Assembly: GCA_019745365.1 (NCBI GenBank)
Contig: JAIETI010000032.1
Span: forward strand, 1 to 50,467
Source of the DNA: Gemmatimonadaceae bacterium
GTDB lineage: Bacteria; Gemmatimonadota; Gemmatimonadetes; Gemmatimonadales; Gemmatimonadaceae
DNA: 50,467 bases
Direction of reading: 5' to 3'
Shown: piece after piece, positions 27,499-35,327 of the stretch
Numbering within the stretch: the stretch's first letter is position 1
How the letters are laid out: each line of letters starts with the position of its first letter
Notes under the pieces: generated by a model
What the model was told of the DNA's origin: nothing
The model's input: the letters and a program-made list of their open reading frames with translations, nothing else
Database searches by the model: none
Position numbers and translations under genes: made by a program

Positions 27499-29227
27499 GC
27501 GACACCAACGCGTCGACCGTCTGCCCGATCTCACGGGCGCGGTCGAGCGCGGCGGTGAGTTCGGACGGCGATGCCGCGTGCCGCGCGCGCACGAGGTCGA
27601 GGCGAAGTGTCTCGAGCGTGCCGAGCACGGTGGCGAGGCGTGCGGCGGCGACAGGGGACGGATCTTCTCGGAGGAGCACGGCGGCGTCGCGAAGGCGAGC
27701 GATCACCGCCGGCGCGTCCGCGAACGCCTCACGCTGCGCCGCGGGGAGCGCACGGAACTGTGCCTCCGCCTCGTGCCCCAAGAGCACCTCCGTGGGAGCG
27801 TTGATGTCCTCTCGGATGGGGGTGCGCGAGAAAAGGCGGGCCACGGCGAAGACGCCGCGACCGAGGCGACCGCGCAACGCCCTCGCCCACCACCCCTCGG
27901 CGGTACCGCGTCGGGTGAGCAGCACGCGCAGCGTGACGGTCGCGGCGCCCATGGCCTTGACCGCACCGAGAAAGCTCAGGTCCGTGCTCGCCGTGAGCGT
28001 GAGGGCGACCCCCGCGCCCGTGAGCGCGACGCCGCCGGCGAGGAGTGCGACGGTGCCGCGATCCCATCCGGTGGCGGATCCCCGCTCGCCGTGCAGCTGA
28101 TCGCTGGCACGGAGCGCACGCACCGCCGCGTCGAGGTCGTGGCCAGCGGCGAGGAGCCGCCGGGCATGCAACGACAGGCCGAACAGTCGCGCGAGTGCGA
28201 CGCTCCCGGCGATCGTCGCGATCAGCAGGTAGATCGCTTGGAAGATCGCCGCAGAGAATCCGTCACCCGGAAGCGCGCCCATCGCGCCCGCGAGAAGAAG
28301 GCCCGCGCCGGTCGCCGCACCGAAGGTCGCCACCTCTGATCCGATACTGTTCCACTCCTGCACAAAGGTGGTCACGGCCGCCGGCACGCGTCGGAGCGGC
28401 GCGCGCGAGCGTTCGAGCGCGGACGCGAAGGCCTCCATCGACTCCCAACGGTCCTCGGGGCGCTTGGCGAGGCAGCGATCGATCGCGGCCGCGAGATCGA
28501 CCGGGAGCGCCACGGCACCGCCGATCGATGGCGCTGGCTGCTCCGCGTGGGCCACGAGGTAGCCCGCCACGGAGTCCGAGGCGAATGGGAGCCGACCGGT
28601 GAGGACGACCCACGAGGTGACGCCGAGGGCGTACACATCGCTGCGCGCATCGCCGGCATCGCCGCGCGCCTGCTCCGGACTGAGATACTGAGCCGTCCCG
28701 CGCGTCGTCCCATCCGCGGGCGTGTCCGACGCCTCCAGTCGCGCGATCCCGAAGTCGGTGACCATCGCGCGGCCGCTCTCCCGGTCGAGCAGGATGTTGT
28801 CCGGCTTCACATCGCGATGGATCACGCCGCGCGCATGCGCGTGTCCGAGCGCCCACGCGACGTCCTGCACGATGCGGAGACCCTCCTCCGGTGACACCGC
28901 GCCCGCGCGCCGCACGCGCGCGCCGAGCGTCTCGCCGTCGACGAACGCCATCGTGAAGAAGACGATCTCGCCGTGCTCCTCGACCGAGTGGACCGCGACG
29001 ATGTTGGGGTGCGCGAGCGCGGCCGCGGCCCTCGCTTCCCGGACGAAGGCGCGCCGCGCCTCGGGGCGCCGCGCGAGCGCGGCGGGGAGCAGCTTGAGCG
29101 CGACGGGCCGGTCGAGCTGAAGATCCCGCGCGAGGACGACGATCCCCATGCCGCCGCGCCCGACCTCTCGCAGGATCGAGATCCGCCCGGCGACCACCTG
29201 CTGGAGTGCGAGGAGTTCAGCGTCCAT
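27485..29227 (-). CDS. Ser/Thr protein kinase with multi-helix membrane tail
   Basis: PknB-type kinase of 580 residues. The domain (about 16-280) has GRGGMGIVVLARD, Lys45 in ALKLLP, HRDVKPDN and VTDFGIA, so it should be active. Behind it are two hydrophobic stretches (FGAATGAGLLLAGAMGALPG with IYLLIATIAGSVALARLFG, and VALLAGGVALTGAGVALTLT), then a helical cytosolic C-terminus rich in Ala and Arg. There is no obvious extracellular sensor, unlike the kinase at 14.8 kb. The ATG at 29227 was preferred over one 11 codons upstream, which would add no recognisable sequence. Confidence 0.88.
   Translation of the reverse strand: MDAELLALQQVVAGRISILREVGRGGMGIVVLARDLQLDRPVALKLLPAALARRPEARRAFVREARAAAALAHPNIVAVHSVEEHGEIVFFTMAFVDGETLGARVRRAGAVSPEEGLRIVQDVAWALGHAHARGVIHRDVKPDNILLDRESGRAMVTDFGIARLEASDTPADGTTRGTAQYLSPEQARGDAGDARSDVYALGVTSWVVLTGRLPFASDSVAGYLVAHAEQPAPSIGGAVALPVDLAAAIDRCLAKRPEDRWESMEAFASALERSRAPLRRVPAAVTTFVQEWNSIGSEVATFGAATGAGLLLAGAMGALPGDGFSAAIFQAIYLLIATIAGSVALARLFGLSLHARRLLAAGHDLDAAVRALRASDQLHGERGSATGWDRGTVALLAGGVALTGAGVALTLTASTDLSFLGAVKAMGAATVTLRVLLTRRGTAEGWWARALRGRLGRGVFAVARLFSRTPIREDINAPTEVLLGHEAEAQFRALPAAQREAFADAPAVIARLRDAAVLLREDPSPVAAARLATVLGTLETLRLDLVRARHAASPSELTAALDRAREIGQTVDALVSLSDP
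27491..27503 (+). terminator. small hairpin with the stop codon in its loop
   Basis: GTCGC / GCGAC form a 5-bp stem whose loop is the TGA stop of the propeller gene. Short, and no T tract, so weak as a terminator. Listed because other convergent ends here also have stems at the stop codon. Confidence 0.3.
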
Positions 29228-29250
29228 GACGATGCGAATAGGAAGGCGCG

Positions 29251-29268
29251 GTGCTCCCATCGGAGCAC
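29251..29268. promoter_or_regulatory. inverted repeat between divergent kinase and lipoprotein genes
   Basis: GTGCTCC-CATC-GGAGCAC is a perfect 7-bp inverted repeat with a 4-base spacer, 24 bases upstream of the kinase ATG and 22 bases upstream of the lipoprotein ATG. It could be an operator shared by both genes or a leader hairpin of the kinase transcript. Confidence 0.4.
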
Positions 29269-29277
29269 GCCGCGCAC

Positions 29278-29283
29278 TACACT
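29278..29283 (+). promoter_or_regulatory. near-leaderless -10 box of the lipoprotein gene
   Basis: TACACT fits TANNNT and ends 7 bases before the ATG at 29291, predicting a one-base leader. No Shine-Dalgarno sequence lies in between. Confidence 0.4.
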
Positions 29284-29290
29284 ACTGAAT

Positions 29291-29866
29291 ATGCCCCGAC
29301 CGCGTTTCGCCCTCCTCCTCGCCAGCGCGACGATGCTCGCCTGCGCCGATCGTTCTGCCCCGGCGCCGGACGCCGCCGCCGCCGCCGACTCTGCGGCGCC
29401 CGCCGTTGCCGTGACGGCGACCCCCGACGCCGCTGCGGTCGACGACAGTGCCGACTTCGCGCAGGCCCTCGACGTGTATCTGCGCGCGCAGGCGATCGAT
29501 CCCGGCTACGCGTTCCCCAAGATTGCCCGTATCGATCTGAACGGCGATGGCCGTCGCGACGCGATGGCGCTCATCACCGGGCGTGACTTCTGCACGCCGG
29601 ACGGCTGCCAGCTCCTCCTCTTCGAGAGCACCGCCCAGAGCTGGCGCTACATCGAGCGGATCCGCAATGTGAAGGGCCCGATCGTCGTCACCGATGAGCG
29701 GACGAACGGCTTCCGGGATCTCGCCCTGCGGATCCCCGGTGCCGGGGGGATCGCGGTGACCGTGCAGCTGCGCTACAACGGTGAGCTCTACCCGATGGAC
29801 CCCTCACTCGCGCCACGCTATCCCGCGGAGCGCGTCCCGAAGGGCGACGTCGTCCTCAACCCGTGA
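29291..29866 (+). CDS. putative lipoprotein of unknown function
   Basis: A 191-residue protein with a lipoprotein signal (MPRPRFALLLASATMLAC, the Cys being residue 18), then an Ala/Pro/Asp-rich linker to about residue 52. A compact domain follows containing IDLNGDGRRDAMALITGRDFC, an Asp-rich loop like those of FG-GAP or dockerin-type calcium sites, and two Cys spaced by CTPDGC that could pair. The end is beta-rich (GIAVTVQLRYNGELYPMD). I do not recognise a family. Maturation would use LspA, encoded 5 kb away. Confidence 0.72.
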   Translation: MPRPRFALLLASATMLACADRSAPAPDAAAAADSAAPAVAVTATPDAAAVDDSADFAQALDVYLRAQAIDPGYAFPKIARIDLNGDGRRDAMALITGRDFCTPDGCQLLLFESTAQSWRYIERIRNVKGPIVVTDERTNGFRDLALRIPGAGGIAVTVQLRYNGELYPMDPSLAPRYPAERVPKGDVVLNP

Positions 29867-29873
29867 GTCGCTG

Positions 29874-30320
29874 ATGCCCTCCATCTTCGATCCCGCCGCC
29901 GCGGCCGCACTCGACGCACGCATCGCGGCACTCACCCCGGCGACGACGGCGCGCTGGGGAAAGTTCGACGCCCCGAAGATGGTCGCGCATCTCACCGAAG
30001 CGCTGCGGATGGCCCTTGGCGACATCGTGGTGCGCGCCCGCGCGTCCGGGCTCCTGCGCACGCGCCTCGTGCGCTACCTGATCATCCACGTCGTGCCCTT
30101 CCCCAAAGGCGCGCCCACCGCACCCGCGCTCCTCGCGCGTGCGTCCACCAGCTGGGACGCGGACATCGCCGAGCTGCGCGCCCTCGTGCGCCGCGCCCAG
30201 GGCGAGATGAAACGGACGAGCTGGCCCGCACACCCCGCGTTCGGTGCGCTCTCGGCGCACGACTGGGGCGTGCTGATACACAAACACGTCGCGCATCACC
30301 TCACGCAGTTCGGCGTCTGA
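29874..30320 (+). CDS. DUF1569 (DinB-like) protein
   Basis: Cytoplasmic 148-residue protein. WGKFDAPKMVAHLTEALRMALGD, then VVPFPKGAPTAPALLA and the C-terminal HDWGVLIHKHVAHHLTQFG match DUF1569, a branch of the DinB-like metal-binding four-helix proteins. His residues in MVAHL and HVAHH are the likely metal ligands. It starts 7 bases after the lipoprotein stop, hence the same transcript. It is the second DinB-like protein in the window, after the gene at 7.8 kb. Confidence 0.8.
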   Translation: MPSIFDPAAAAALDARIAALTPATTARWGKFDAPKMVAHLTEALRMALGDIVVRARASGLLRTRLVRYLIIHVVPFPKGAPTAPALLARASTSWDADIAELRALVRRAQGEMKRTSWPAHPAFGALSAHDWGVLIHKHVAHHLTQFGV

Positions 30321-30345
30321 TCCCCCCTCTCCCGGAGCGTTCGCG

Positions 30346-30645
30346 ATGATGAAGGAGTTCACCGCATTTCTCAAGCAGTATGGCGTGGTCGGTCTCGCCA
30401 TCGCCGTCATCATCGGCGGCAAGCTCAACGCCCTCGTCGGCGCCGTCGTGGACGGCATCCTCATGCCGATCGTCGGTGCCGCGACGCCGAGTGGGAACTA
30501 CAAGGACTGGGTCCTCGATCTCGGCAACATCAAGCTCGCGGTCGGTTCTGTGCTCGGCGCCTTCATCGACTTCGTCATCGTCGCGTTCATCGTCTTCTGG
30601 ATCGCGAAGAAGATCCTGAAGGAAGAGACGGTCGCCAAGAAGTGA
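30346..30645 (+). CDS. mscL: MscL family mechanosensitive channel, short form
   Basis: Inner-membrane tension-gated channel subunit, 99 residues against about 130-150 in typical MscL. The first helix AFLKQYGVVGLAIAVIIGGK with ALVGAVVDGILMPIVGA matches the TM1 pore region. The second is VGSVLGAFIDFVIVAFIVFW. The periplasmic loop is very short (ATPSGNYKDWVLDLGNIKL) and the C-terminal helical bundle is reduced to KKILKEETVAKK. Protects against osmotic downshock by analogy. Start at 30346 or at the adjacent ATG. Confidence 0.85.
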   Translation: MMKEFTAFLKQYGVVGLAIAVIIGGKLNALVGAVVDGILMPIVGAATPSGNYKDWVLDLGNIKLAVGSVLGAFIDFVIVAFIVFWIAKKILKEETVAKK

Positions 30646-30953
30646 CCGCGATCGAGCCGCCACCGACCTGGCTCTTGGGCCGGTGGCGCCTCGCCGGCGC
30701 TGATCCCGCGCTCGACTTCGCCCCCGGCGTCGTGATGGAGTTCCGCGAGGGCGGGCGGTTGGTGTACCACATCGAAGCGGCCGGCCAACGACTCGCCGTC
30801 GACCTCGTGTACTCGGTGCGTGGCGATCTGCTCGAGACGGACAATCCCGACGCGCCGCACCGCGCGTCGGCCCGCATTCTCCAGGGTGCGGCGGACACGT
30901 TGCTCCTCGATTTCAGCGGCGCACGCGCGAACTTCGTGCGGGAGCGACGCTAG
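30642..30953 (+). CDS. small lipocalin-like protein of unknown function
   Basis: A 103-residue protein starting at a GTG that overlaps the mscL stop (GTGA). WLLGRWRL at the start and repeated short beta-strand patterns (VVMEFREGGRLVYHI, DLVYSVRGDLLETDN, DTLLLDFSGARANFVRE) resemble small lipocalin-like or META-type domains. No signal peptide. No firm family. It shares a CTAG with the convergent minus-strand gene: its TAG is 30951-30953. Confidence 0.6.
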   Translation: MTAIEPPPTWLLGRWRLAGADPALDFAPGVVMEFREGGRLVYHIEAAGQRLAVDLVYSVRGDLLETDNPDAPHRASARILQGAADTLLLDFSGARANFVRERR

Positions 30954-31486
30954 GGCGCTGCTTTCTTTGGCGTCAGCACGAGAATTGTCATTGGGCCGAG
31001 CGAGACTTCGCTCTCGGCGATGGACCACGTGGGTGACGACCACGCACAACGCGCGCGCGCGTCGCAGTGCGTGTCTGTGAGCTCTCGCGCGACAAGCGTC
31101 GCGACTCGTCGCCTAGTCGCACCTTCGGTTCCCTTGTCGCCCGGAAGCGAGAACGCGCGAAACTCGATCGCCCCAAGTAGCGTGTCGCTCCGAGAAACTG
31201 CGAAGCCGAGCGTGGCGAGCACTGGCTGCGACGGATCGCCGCCTGCCCACAGCACGGCACTGCAGAAGTATCTGAGTGTCGGCACCTCCGGAATCGACGT
31301 ATCGGGTCCGGCGGGGCAACGCAGGCGGGCCGGACCAGTTGGAAAGCGCTGCGAGACTCTGGAAAGTGCCTCAGCTGGGCGACTCTCGCGAATCCACGTC
31401 GACACCGCTGGCAGCTGTGCTTCTCCCGTGATCGGGGTCGACGCGACGAGCCCGATGGCCAAGCGAACTACAGAGATCCGGGGCAT
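30950..31486 (-). CDS. secreted protein of unknown function
   Basis: A 178-residue protein with a weak signal peptide (MPRISVVRLAIGLVASTPITGEA). Four Cys (RLRCPAG, LRYFCSAV, DTHCDAR, RCAW) could form two disulfides outside the cell. No known motif. Its start lies inside the end of the upstream lipoprotein gene (19-base overlap), so the two form a pair. Codon use looks less GC-biased than in neighbouring genes, which may indicate a faster-evolving or acquired segment. Confidence 0.55.
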   Translation of the reverse strand: MPRISVVRLAIGLVASTPITGEAQLPAVSTWIRESRPAEALSRVSQRFPTGPARLRCPAGPDTSIPEVPTLRYFCSAVLWAGGDPSQPVLATLGFAVSRSDTLLGAIEFRAFSLPGDKGTEGATRRRVATLVARELTDTHCDARARCAWSSPTWSIAESEVSLGPMTILVLTPKKAAP

Positions 31487-32121
31487 TCGGCGCGGCGAAA
31501 GTTGTCTGAAAGTACCCGCATGCGCGTCAAGTTGTAGGCGACCTCGTCAGCGTAATGCTCCAGATTGTCGCTCTGTCCGAAAGCGTACGCGAGCGCTTCT
31601 ATCACGTCAACCATATCAGAGACTGCCGCCCAGAATCCGTCCTGCGCGTCGTGGAAGAGCATCGATTGTTTGGCGCAGAACAGCTCTTTGGACTCGCCGC
31701 CCGCGACCTCCAAGGAGGCGACGCCGCTGACGCGCGGTTCAGGAAATAGGCCCAGAGGGAGATCGGGTAGTTGCCTGAACCGACGAGACCCGATGTGGAG
31801 ATCTCCGTCAGCCGCCATCGCAGCAAGCGAGTCGGCGAGGTCGAGGGCAACGAAGATCTTTCGCAGGACCCGAGGTGAGATCCGACGGCCTTCGACTCGG
31901 TCTGTGAGGCGTCCGAGGCATCGCGCTGGCCGGACGATTTGTCCCGACTTGCCGCGGAGCTCCGCTTGGTCGACGAGACAGTTCATCGCGGACGTCGTCG
32001 CCAACGCGGTCCGGCCGGGGCCTGAATCCAGAGCTGTAAGGGGAGGCGCCTCGGTTCCGCACGCAGCCGCGAGCGCGAGAACTGAAGTGAGACGCGCAGT
32101 CGTCGATAGAAGGGAGTTCAC
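31468..32121 (-). CDS. putative lipoprotein of unknown function
   Basis: A 217-residue protein read from a GTG at 32121. The signal sequence VNSLLSTTARLTSVLALAAAC has a plausible lipobox ending at Cys21. The rest is helical in appearance (KIFVALDLADSLAAMAADG, MVDVIEALAYAFGQSDN) with several further Cys. I do not recognise the family. The longer upstream frame runs antisense to hrpB and is not coding. It forms an operon with the secreted protein just downstream. A TACACT box about 45 bases upstream of the GTG may be its promoter. Confidence 0.6.
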   Translation of the reverse strand: MNSLLSTTARLTSVLALAAACGTEAPPLTALDSGPGRTALATTSAMNCLVDQAELRGKSGQIVRPARCLGRLTDRVEGRRISPRVLRKIFVALDLADSLAAMAADGDLHIGSRRFRQLPDLPLGLFPEPRVSGVASLEVAGGESKELFCAKQSMLFHDAQDGFWAAVSDMVDVIEALAYAFGQSDNLEHYADEVAYNLTRMRVLSDNFRRAECPGSL

Positions 32122-32171
32122 AGTAGCTTCATCCGAAATGGGGGTGCGTTGCGCGTTGCCAGTGTATCCCT

Positions 32172-32193
32172 CCCCCCCCCTCGCGCAAGGGGG
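32172..32193 (-). terminator. G-rich hairpin after hrpB, containing a C9 run
   Basis: Two bases after the hrpB stop, CCCCCT / AGGGGG (on plus 32176-32181 and 32188-32193) form a 6-bp stem with a 6-base loop. The plus strand has 9 consecutive C (32172-32180). Probably the hrpB terminator; no U tract. Confidence 0.45.
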
Positions 32194-32194
32194 C

Positions 32195-34615
32195 CTACGT
32201 CCCTCGCGGCTTCGCCCGCCGCGTCGGTTCCGCTGCACGCGGATCCTCCGGCCACGGGTGCCGCGGATACCGCCCGCGCATCTCCTTCCGCACCTCGGCG
32301 TAACTCGAGGCCCAGAACCCGGCAAGATCGCTCGTGACCTGCACGGGGCGGTGCGCAGGCGAGAGCAGGCGGAGCACCACCGGCACACGCCCTCCCAACA
32401 GCCGCGGCCCGTCGGTGAGTCCGAACAACTCCTGCAACCGCACCGCGATCGCGGGCTGTTGCACGTCCTCGTAGTCCACCGCGATCCGTGAGCCCGTCGG
32501 GACCGTGATATGCGTCGGGGCGAGCGCATCGAGGTCACGTCGCTGCTCCCAGTCGAGCGCATCGAGCAACGCGTCGCCGAGGTCGATCGCGGCCAACGCG
32601 CTCCAACTCCGCACACCGTCGAGGCGCGGGGCGAGCCACCCGTCCACGCGGTCAGCAAGCGTGGCATCGTCGACCGCTGGCCACGCGTCGCCGATGTGCG
32701 CCCGAAGAAAGCCAAGCCGAGCGCGCAGAGCGAGCGCGCGCGGCGACCATGGGAGCGCCGCGATTCCGCGGCGTCGCACCTCATCGAGGAGCACCGTGCG
32801 CAGCGTCGCCGCCGATGGGTCACGCACCGGTGCGGCGGCGAGTACCAAGGCGCCGAGGCGCTCCTCGACCACCACGCGGGCGCGGTCGGTTGCGGCGTCC
32901 CACTCGGCGATCTCGTGCGTCGTAATCGCTGTTCCGAAGGCATCGCGGAGCTCCGCCTCGCTAAGCGATGCAGCGAGCCAGACGCGACTCTCGAGCGCAT
33001 CGCCATCGAGCGTCGCGATCGCGAGCCAGGGCGACGCACCGAGCGGATGGGGGGTCGAGAAGTGCGCGCCGCGCCCATTGCGTAGGCGGTAGCGTTGTGG
33101 GTCGCCACGTCGCCGTTGTGCGACGCGGTCGGGGTAGGCGAGCGCAAGAAGCGCGCCCACCGCCGAATGGTCGCGCGGAGCGTCGGCGACGCGCAGGTCG
33201 CGGCGGAGTGCCGCGGACTCGTCGCGCACGCGATGCCACCGCCCGCGATCCACAGTCGGCGGCGGCTTCGGTGCGCCGAGCGCGATGACGCGCGCGGCGA
33301 GGTCCGGATCGTCGCGCGAGGCATCGGTGGTGAAGATGTCGCGCTCGCTTAGCAGCGCGGCGATGTCGCACGCGAGCGCGCCATGCCCGAGTGCCACGCC
33401 GCGCACGAGCAGATGCGCGAGCCGCGGTTCGAGCCCGAGCGCCGCCACTGCCGCGCCGTGGGCGGTGAGCTGACTGCTGGCATCGAGGCACTCCAACTCG
33501 CGGAGCAGCTCCTGTGCACGCGCGAGTGCGGTCGCGGGGGGAGCGTCGAGCCACCGGAGATCGCGCGCGGGATCGAGACCCGCGCGCGCGAGGTCGAGCG
33601 CGAGCGAGGTGAGATCCACCGCGAGCCGTTCTGGCGCGGCGCGGTCGCGGAGCTGGGCTTCGTCACCCTCGCTCCAGCATCGGACGCACACGCCCGGCGC
33701 CACGCGTCCGGCGCGGCCGCGACGCTGATCCGCGCTGGCCCGCGACACGCGTACGGTCGTGAGTCGCGTCATCCCGCTGCGCACATCGTAGCGAGGCACA
33801 CGCGCGAGCCCGGCATCGACCACCACGCGCACGCCTTCGATCGTGAGCGAGCTCTCCGCGATCGCGGTGGCGAGGACGACTTTGCGTTCGCCCGGTGCGC
33901 TCGCGCGGATGGCATCGTCCTGCGCTTCGAGCGTGAGCGAGCCGTGGAGGCGATGGATCCGCGCCCCGCTTGGCAGGGAGCCATCGAGTGCGCGCGCGAC
34001 GCGGTCGATCTCGGCGATCCCCGGGAGGAAGGTCAGCACGTCGCCGGCGTGCGTGCGGACCGCATCGGCGATCACGCTGGCCACATGCGCATCGATCCGC
34101 GCGCCGTCGCGTGGCGCACGCCAATCAGTCGTGACCGGAAAGCTGCGCCCCTCGCTCCGGATCACCGGCGCGTCGTCGAGGAACGCCGCGATCGGCCCCG
34201 CGTCGAGCGTGGCGCTCATCACCAACACCGCGAGATCGGGGCGCTGGAGCTCGCGCGTGAGGAGCGTCAAAGCGAATCCGAGATCGGTCTGCACATGCCG
34301 CTCGTGGAACTCGTCGAGGATCACACACGTGACACCGTCGAGTGAGGGATCGGCCAGCCATTGGCGCGTGAACACCCCTTCGGTCACCACCTCGATCACG
34401 GTGCGTGCACTGACGCGACTGGCGCGCCGCACGCGGTAGCCCACGCGCTCGCCGACGGGTTCTCCGAGCAGTCGTGCCATCTGTTGTGCCGCGGCGCGCG
34501 CCGCGAGGCGGCGCGGTTCGAGCATCACGACCCTCCCATCACCACGCCACGCGGCATCGAGCAATGCCAGCGGTACGCGCGTCGTCTTGCCGGCGCCCGG
34601 TGGCGCGACCAACAC
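32195..34615 (-). CDS. hrpB: ATP-dependent RNA helicase HrpB (5' end unresolved)
   Basis: DEAH-box helicase of the HrpB family, cytoplasmic. Visible motifs: Walker A in APPGAGKTTRVPLALLDA, motif Ia VMLEPRRLAARAA, the DEAH variant LDEFHERHVQTD, VMSATLDAG, and the helicase C-terminal QRRGRAGRVAPGVCVRCW, followed by the HrpB-specific C-terminal domain. The frame contains 806 codons from a GTG at 34615, but family-typical sequence (LPVDDALPALTTALATSRRA) is encoded in the same frame just upstream (to about 34675). No ATG, GTG or TTG is found before the in-frame stop. The true start is therefore a rare codon, or the 5' end carries an indel. Confidence 0.88.
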   Translation of the reverse strand: MLVAPPGAGKTTRVPLALLDAAWRGDGRVVMLEPRRLAARAAAQQMARLLGEPVGERVGYRVRRASRVSARTVIEVVTEGVFTRQWLADPSLDGVTCVILDEFHERHVQTDLGFALTLLTRELQRPDLAVLVMSATLDAGPIAAFLDDAPVIRSEGRSFPVTTDWRAPRDGARIDAHVASVIADAVRTHAGDVLTFLPGIAEIDRVARALDGSLPSGARIHRLHGSLTLEAQDDAIRASAPGERKVVLATAIAESSLTIEGVRVVVDAGLARVPRYDVRSGMTRLTTVRVSRASADQRRGRAGRVAPGVCVRCWSEGDEAQLRDRAAPERLAVDLTSLALDLARAGLDPARDLRWLDAPPATALARAQELLRELECLDASSQLTAHGAAVAALGLEPRLAHLLVRGVALGHGALACDIAALLSERDIFTTDASRDDPDLAARVIALGAPKPPPTVDRGRWHRVRDESAALRRDLRVADAPRDHSAVGALLALAYPDRVAQRRRGDPQRYRLRNGRGAHFSTPHPLGASPWLAIATLDGDALESRVWLAASLSEAELRDAFGTAITTHEIAEWDAATDRARVVVEERLGALVLAAAPVRDPSAATLRTVLLDEVRRRGIAALPWSPRALALRARLGFLRAHIGDAWPAVDDATLADRVDGWLAPRLDGVRSWSALAAIDLGDALLDALDWEQRRDLDALAPTHITVPTGSRIAVDYEDVQQPAIAVRLQELFGLTDGPRLLGGRVPVVLRLLSPAHRPVQVTSDLAGFWASSYAEVRKEMRGRYPRHPWPEDPRAAEPTRRAKPRGT

Positions 34616-34805
34616 CGCACGGCGCGATGTCGCGAGCGCCGTGGTCAGCGCGGGGAGCGCGTCATCGACCGGAAGTGGCGGCAGGGAGGGCAGGGGAAAC
34701 CCGAGCGCGAGAGGGAGCGTAGGAACGACACGCGCCGAGCGCGGTGCCGCCAGCGGCGACGCATCGGTAATTTATGGGTCCACCACTCCCCGAGCCACGC
34801 GGCCT

Positions 34806-35327
34806 GTGCGCACTCGCGACCGATTCTTCGCTCTTCTCGCCGGATCCATCGTCGTCACGGACTACGTGACCAAGCGGATCGCGGAGTCGCGCCTTCTCCT
34901 GCACGAGCCGGTGGAGTTCATCGGGAGCTGGGTGCGCTTCACCCTGACCTACAATCAGGGCGCGGCGATGAACCTCTCGCTTGGTAGCTCCAACCGCATC
35001 GTGTTCTCGGTGCTCGCGCTCGCGATGCTCACCGTGATCGTGCGGATGGTGCGTCAACTCCCGGATCGGCGCGGCTGGCTCGTTACCGCGCTCGCAATGG
35101 TCGCGGCCGGAGCGACGGGGAACCTGATCGATCGGCTTCGGTCAGCGCGCGGGGTGGTCGATTTCATCGATATCGGCACACCGACGTGGCGCTTCTGGAC
35201 CTTCAACGTGGCCGACATGGGCGTCACGGTGGGGGCAGTGCTTCTCGCGCTCCTCACCTGGAACGAGGAGCCGAAGCCCCCCGCGGTCAATCAGCCGACG
35301 TCCGACCCTTCGGCGAGCGCGACGTAG
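34806..35327 (+). CDS. lspA: lipoprotein signal peptidase LspA
   Basis: Inner-membrane aspartic peptidase that removes lipoprotein signal peptides, 173 residues. Four helices are seen, with the conserved DYVTKRIAE, NQGAAMNLS, GNLIDRLRSARGVVDFID and FNVADMGVTVGAVLLAL. The catalytic Asp residues are those of NLIDR and NVADM. The start is a GTG (34806), the only in-frame start before the first helix. TAATTT at 34768-34773 is a possible -10 box. The lipoproteins predicted in this window are its likely substrates. Confidence 0.93.
   Translation: MRTRDRFFALLAGSIVVTDYVTKRIAESRLLLHEPVEFIGSWVRFTLTYNQGAAMNLSLGSSNRIVFSVLALAMLTVIVRMVRQLPDRRGWLVTALAMVAAGATGNLIDRLRSARGVVDFIDIGTPTWRFWTFNVADMGVTVGAVLLALLTWNEEPKPPAVNQPTSDPSASAT

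Noticed and set aside
32172-32180. C9 run as a second phase-variation tract
   Set aside because: It lies between genes, just after the hrpB stop, where it forms part of a hairpin. No reading frame depends on its length.
31468-33324. 618-residue minus-strand open frame
   Set aside because: Its first two thirds run through hrpB in another frame and are Arg/Ser-rich shadow sequence. Only the last 217 codons, from the GTG at 32121, look coding.
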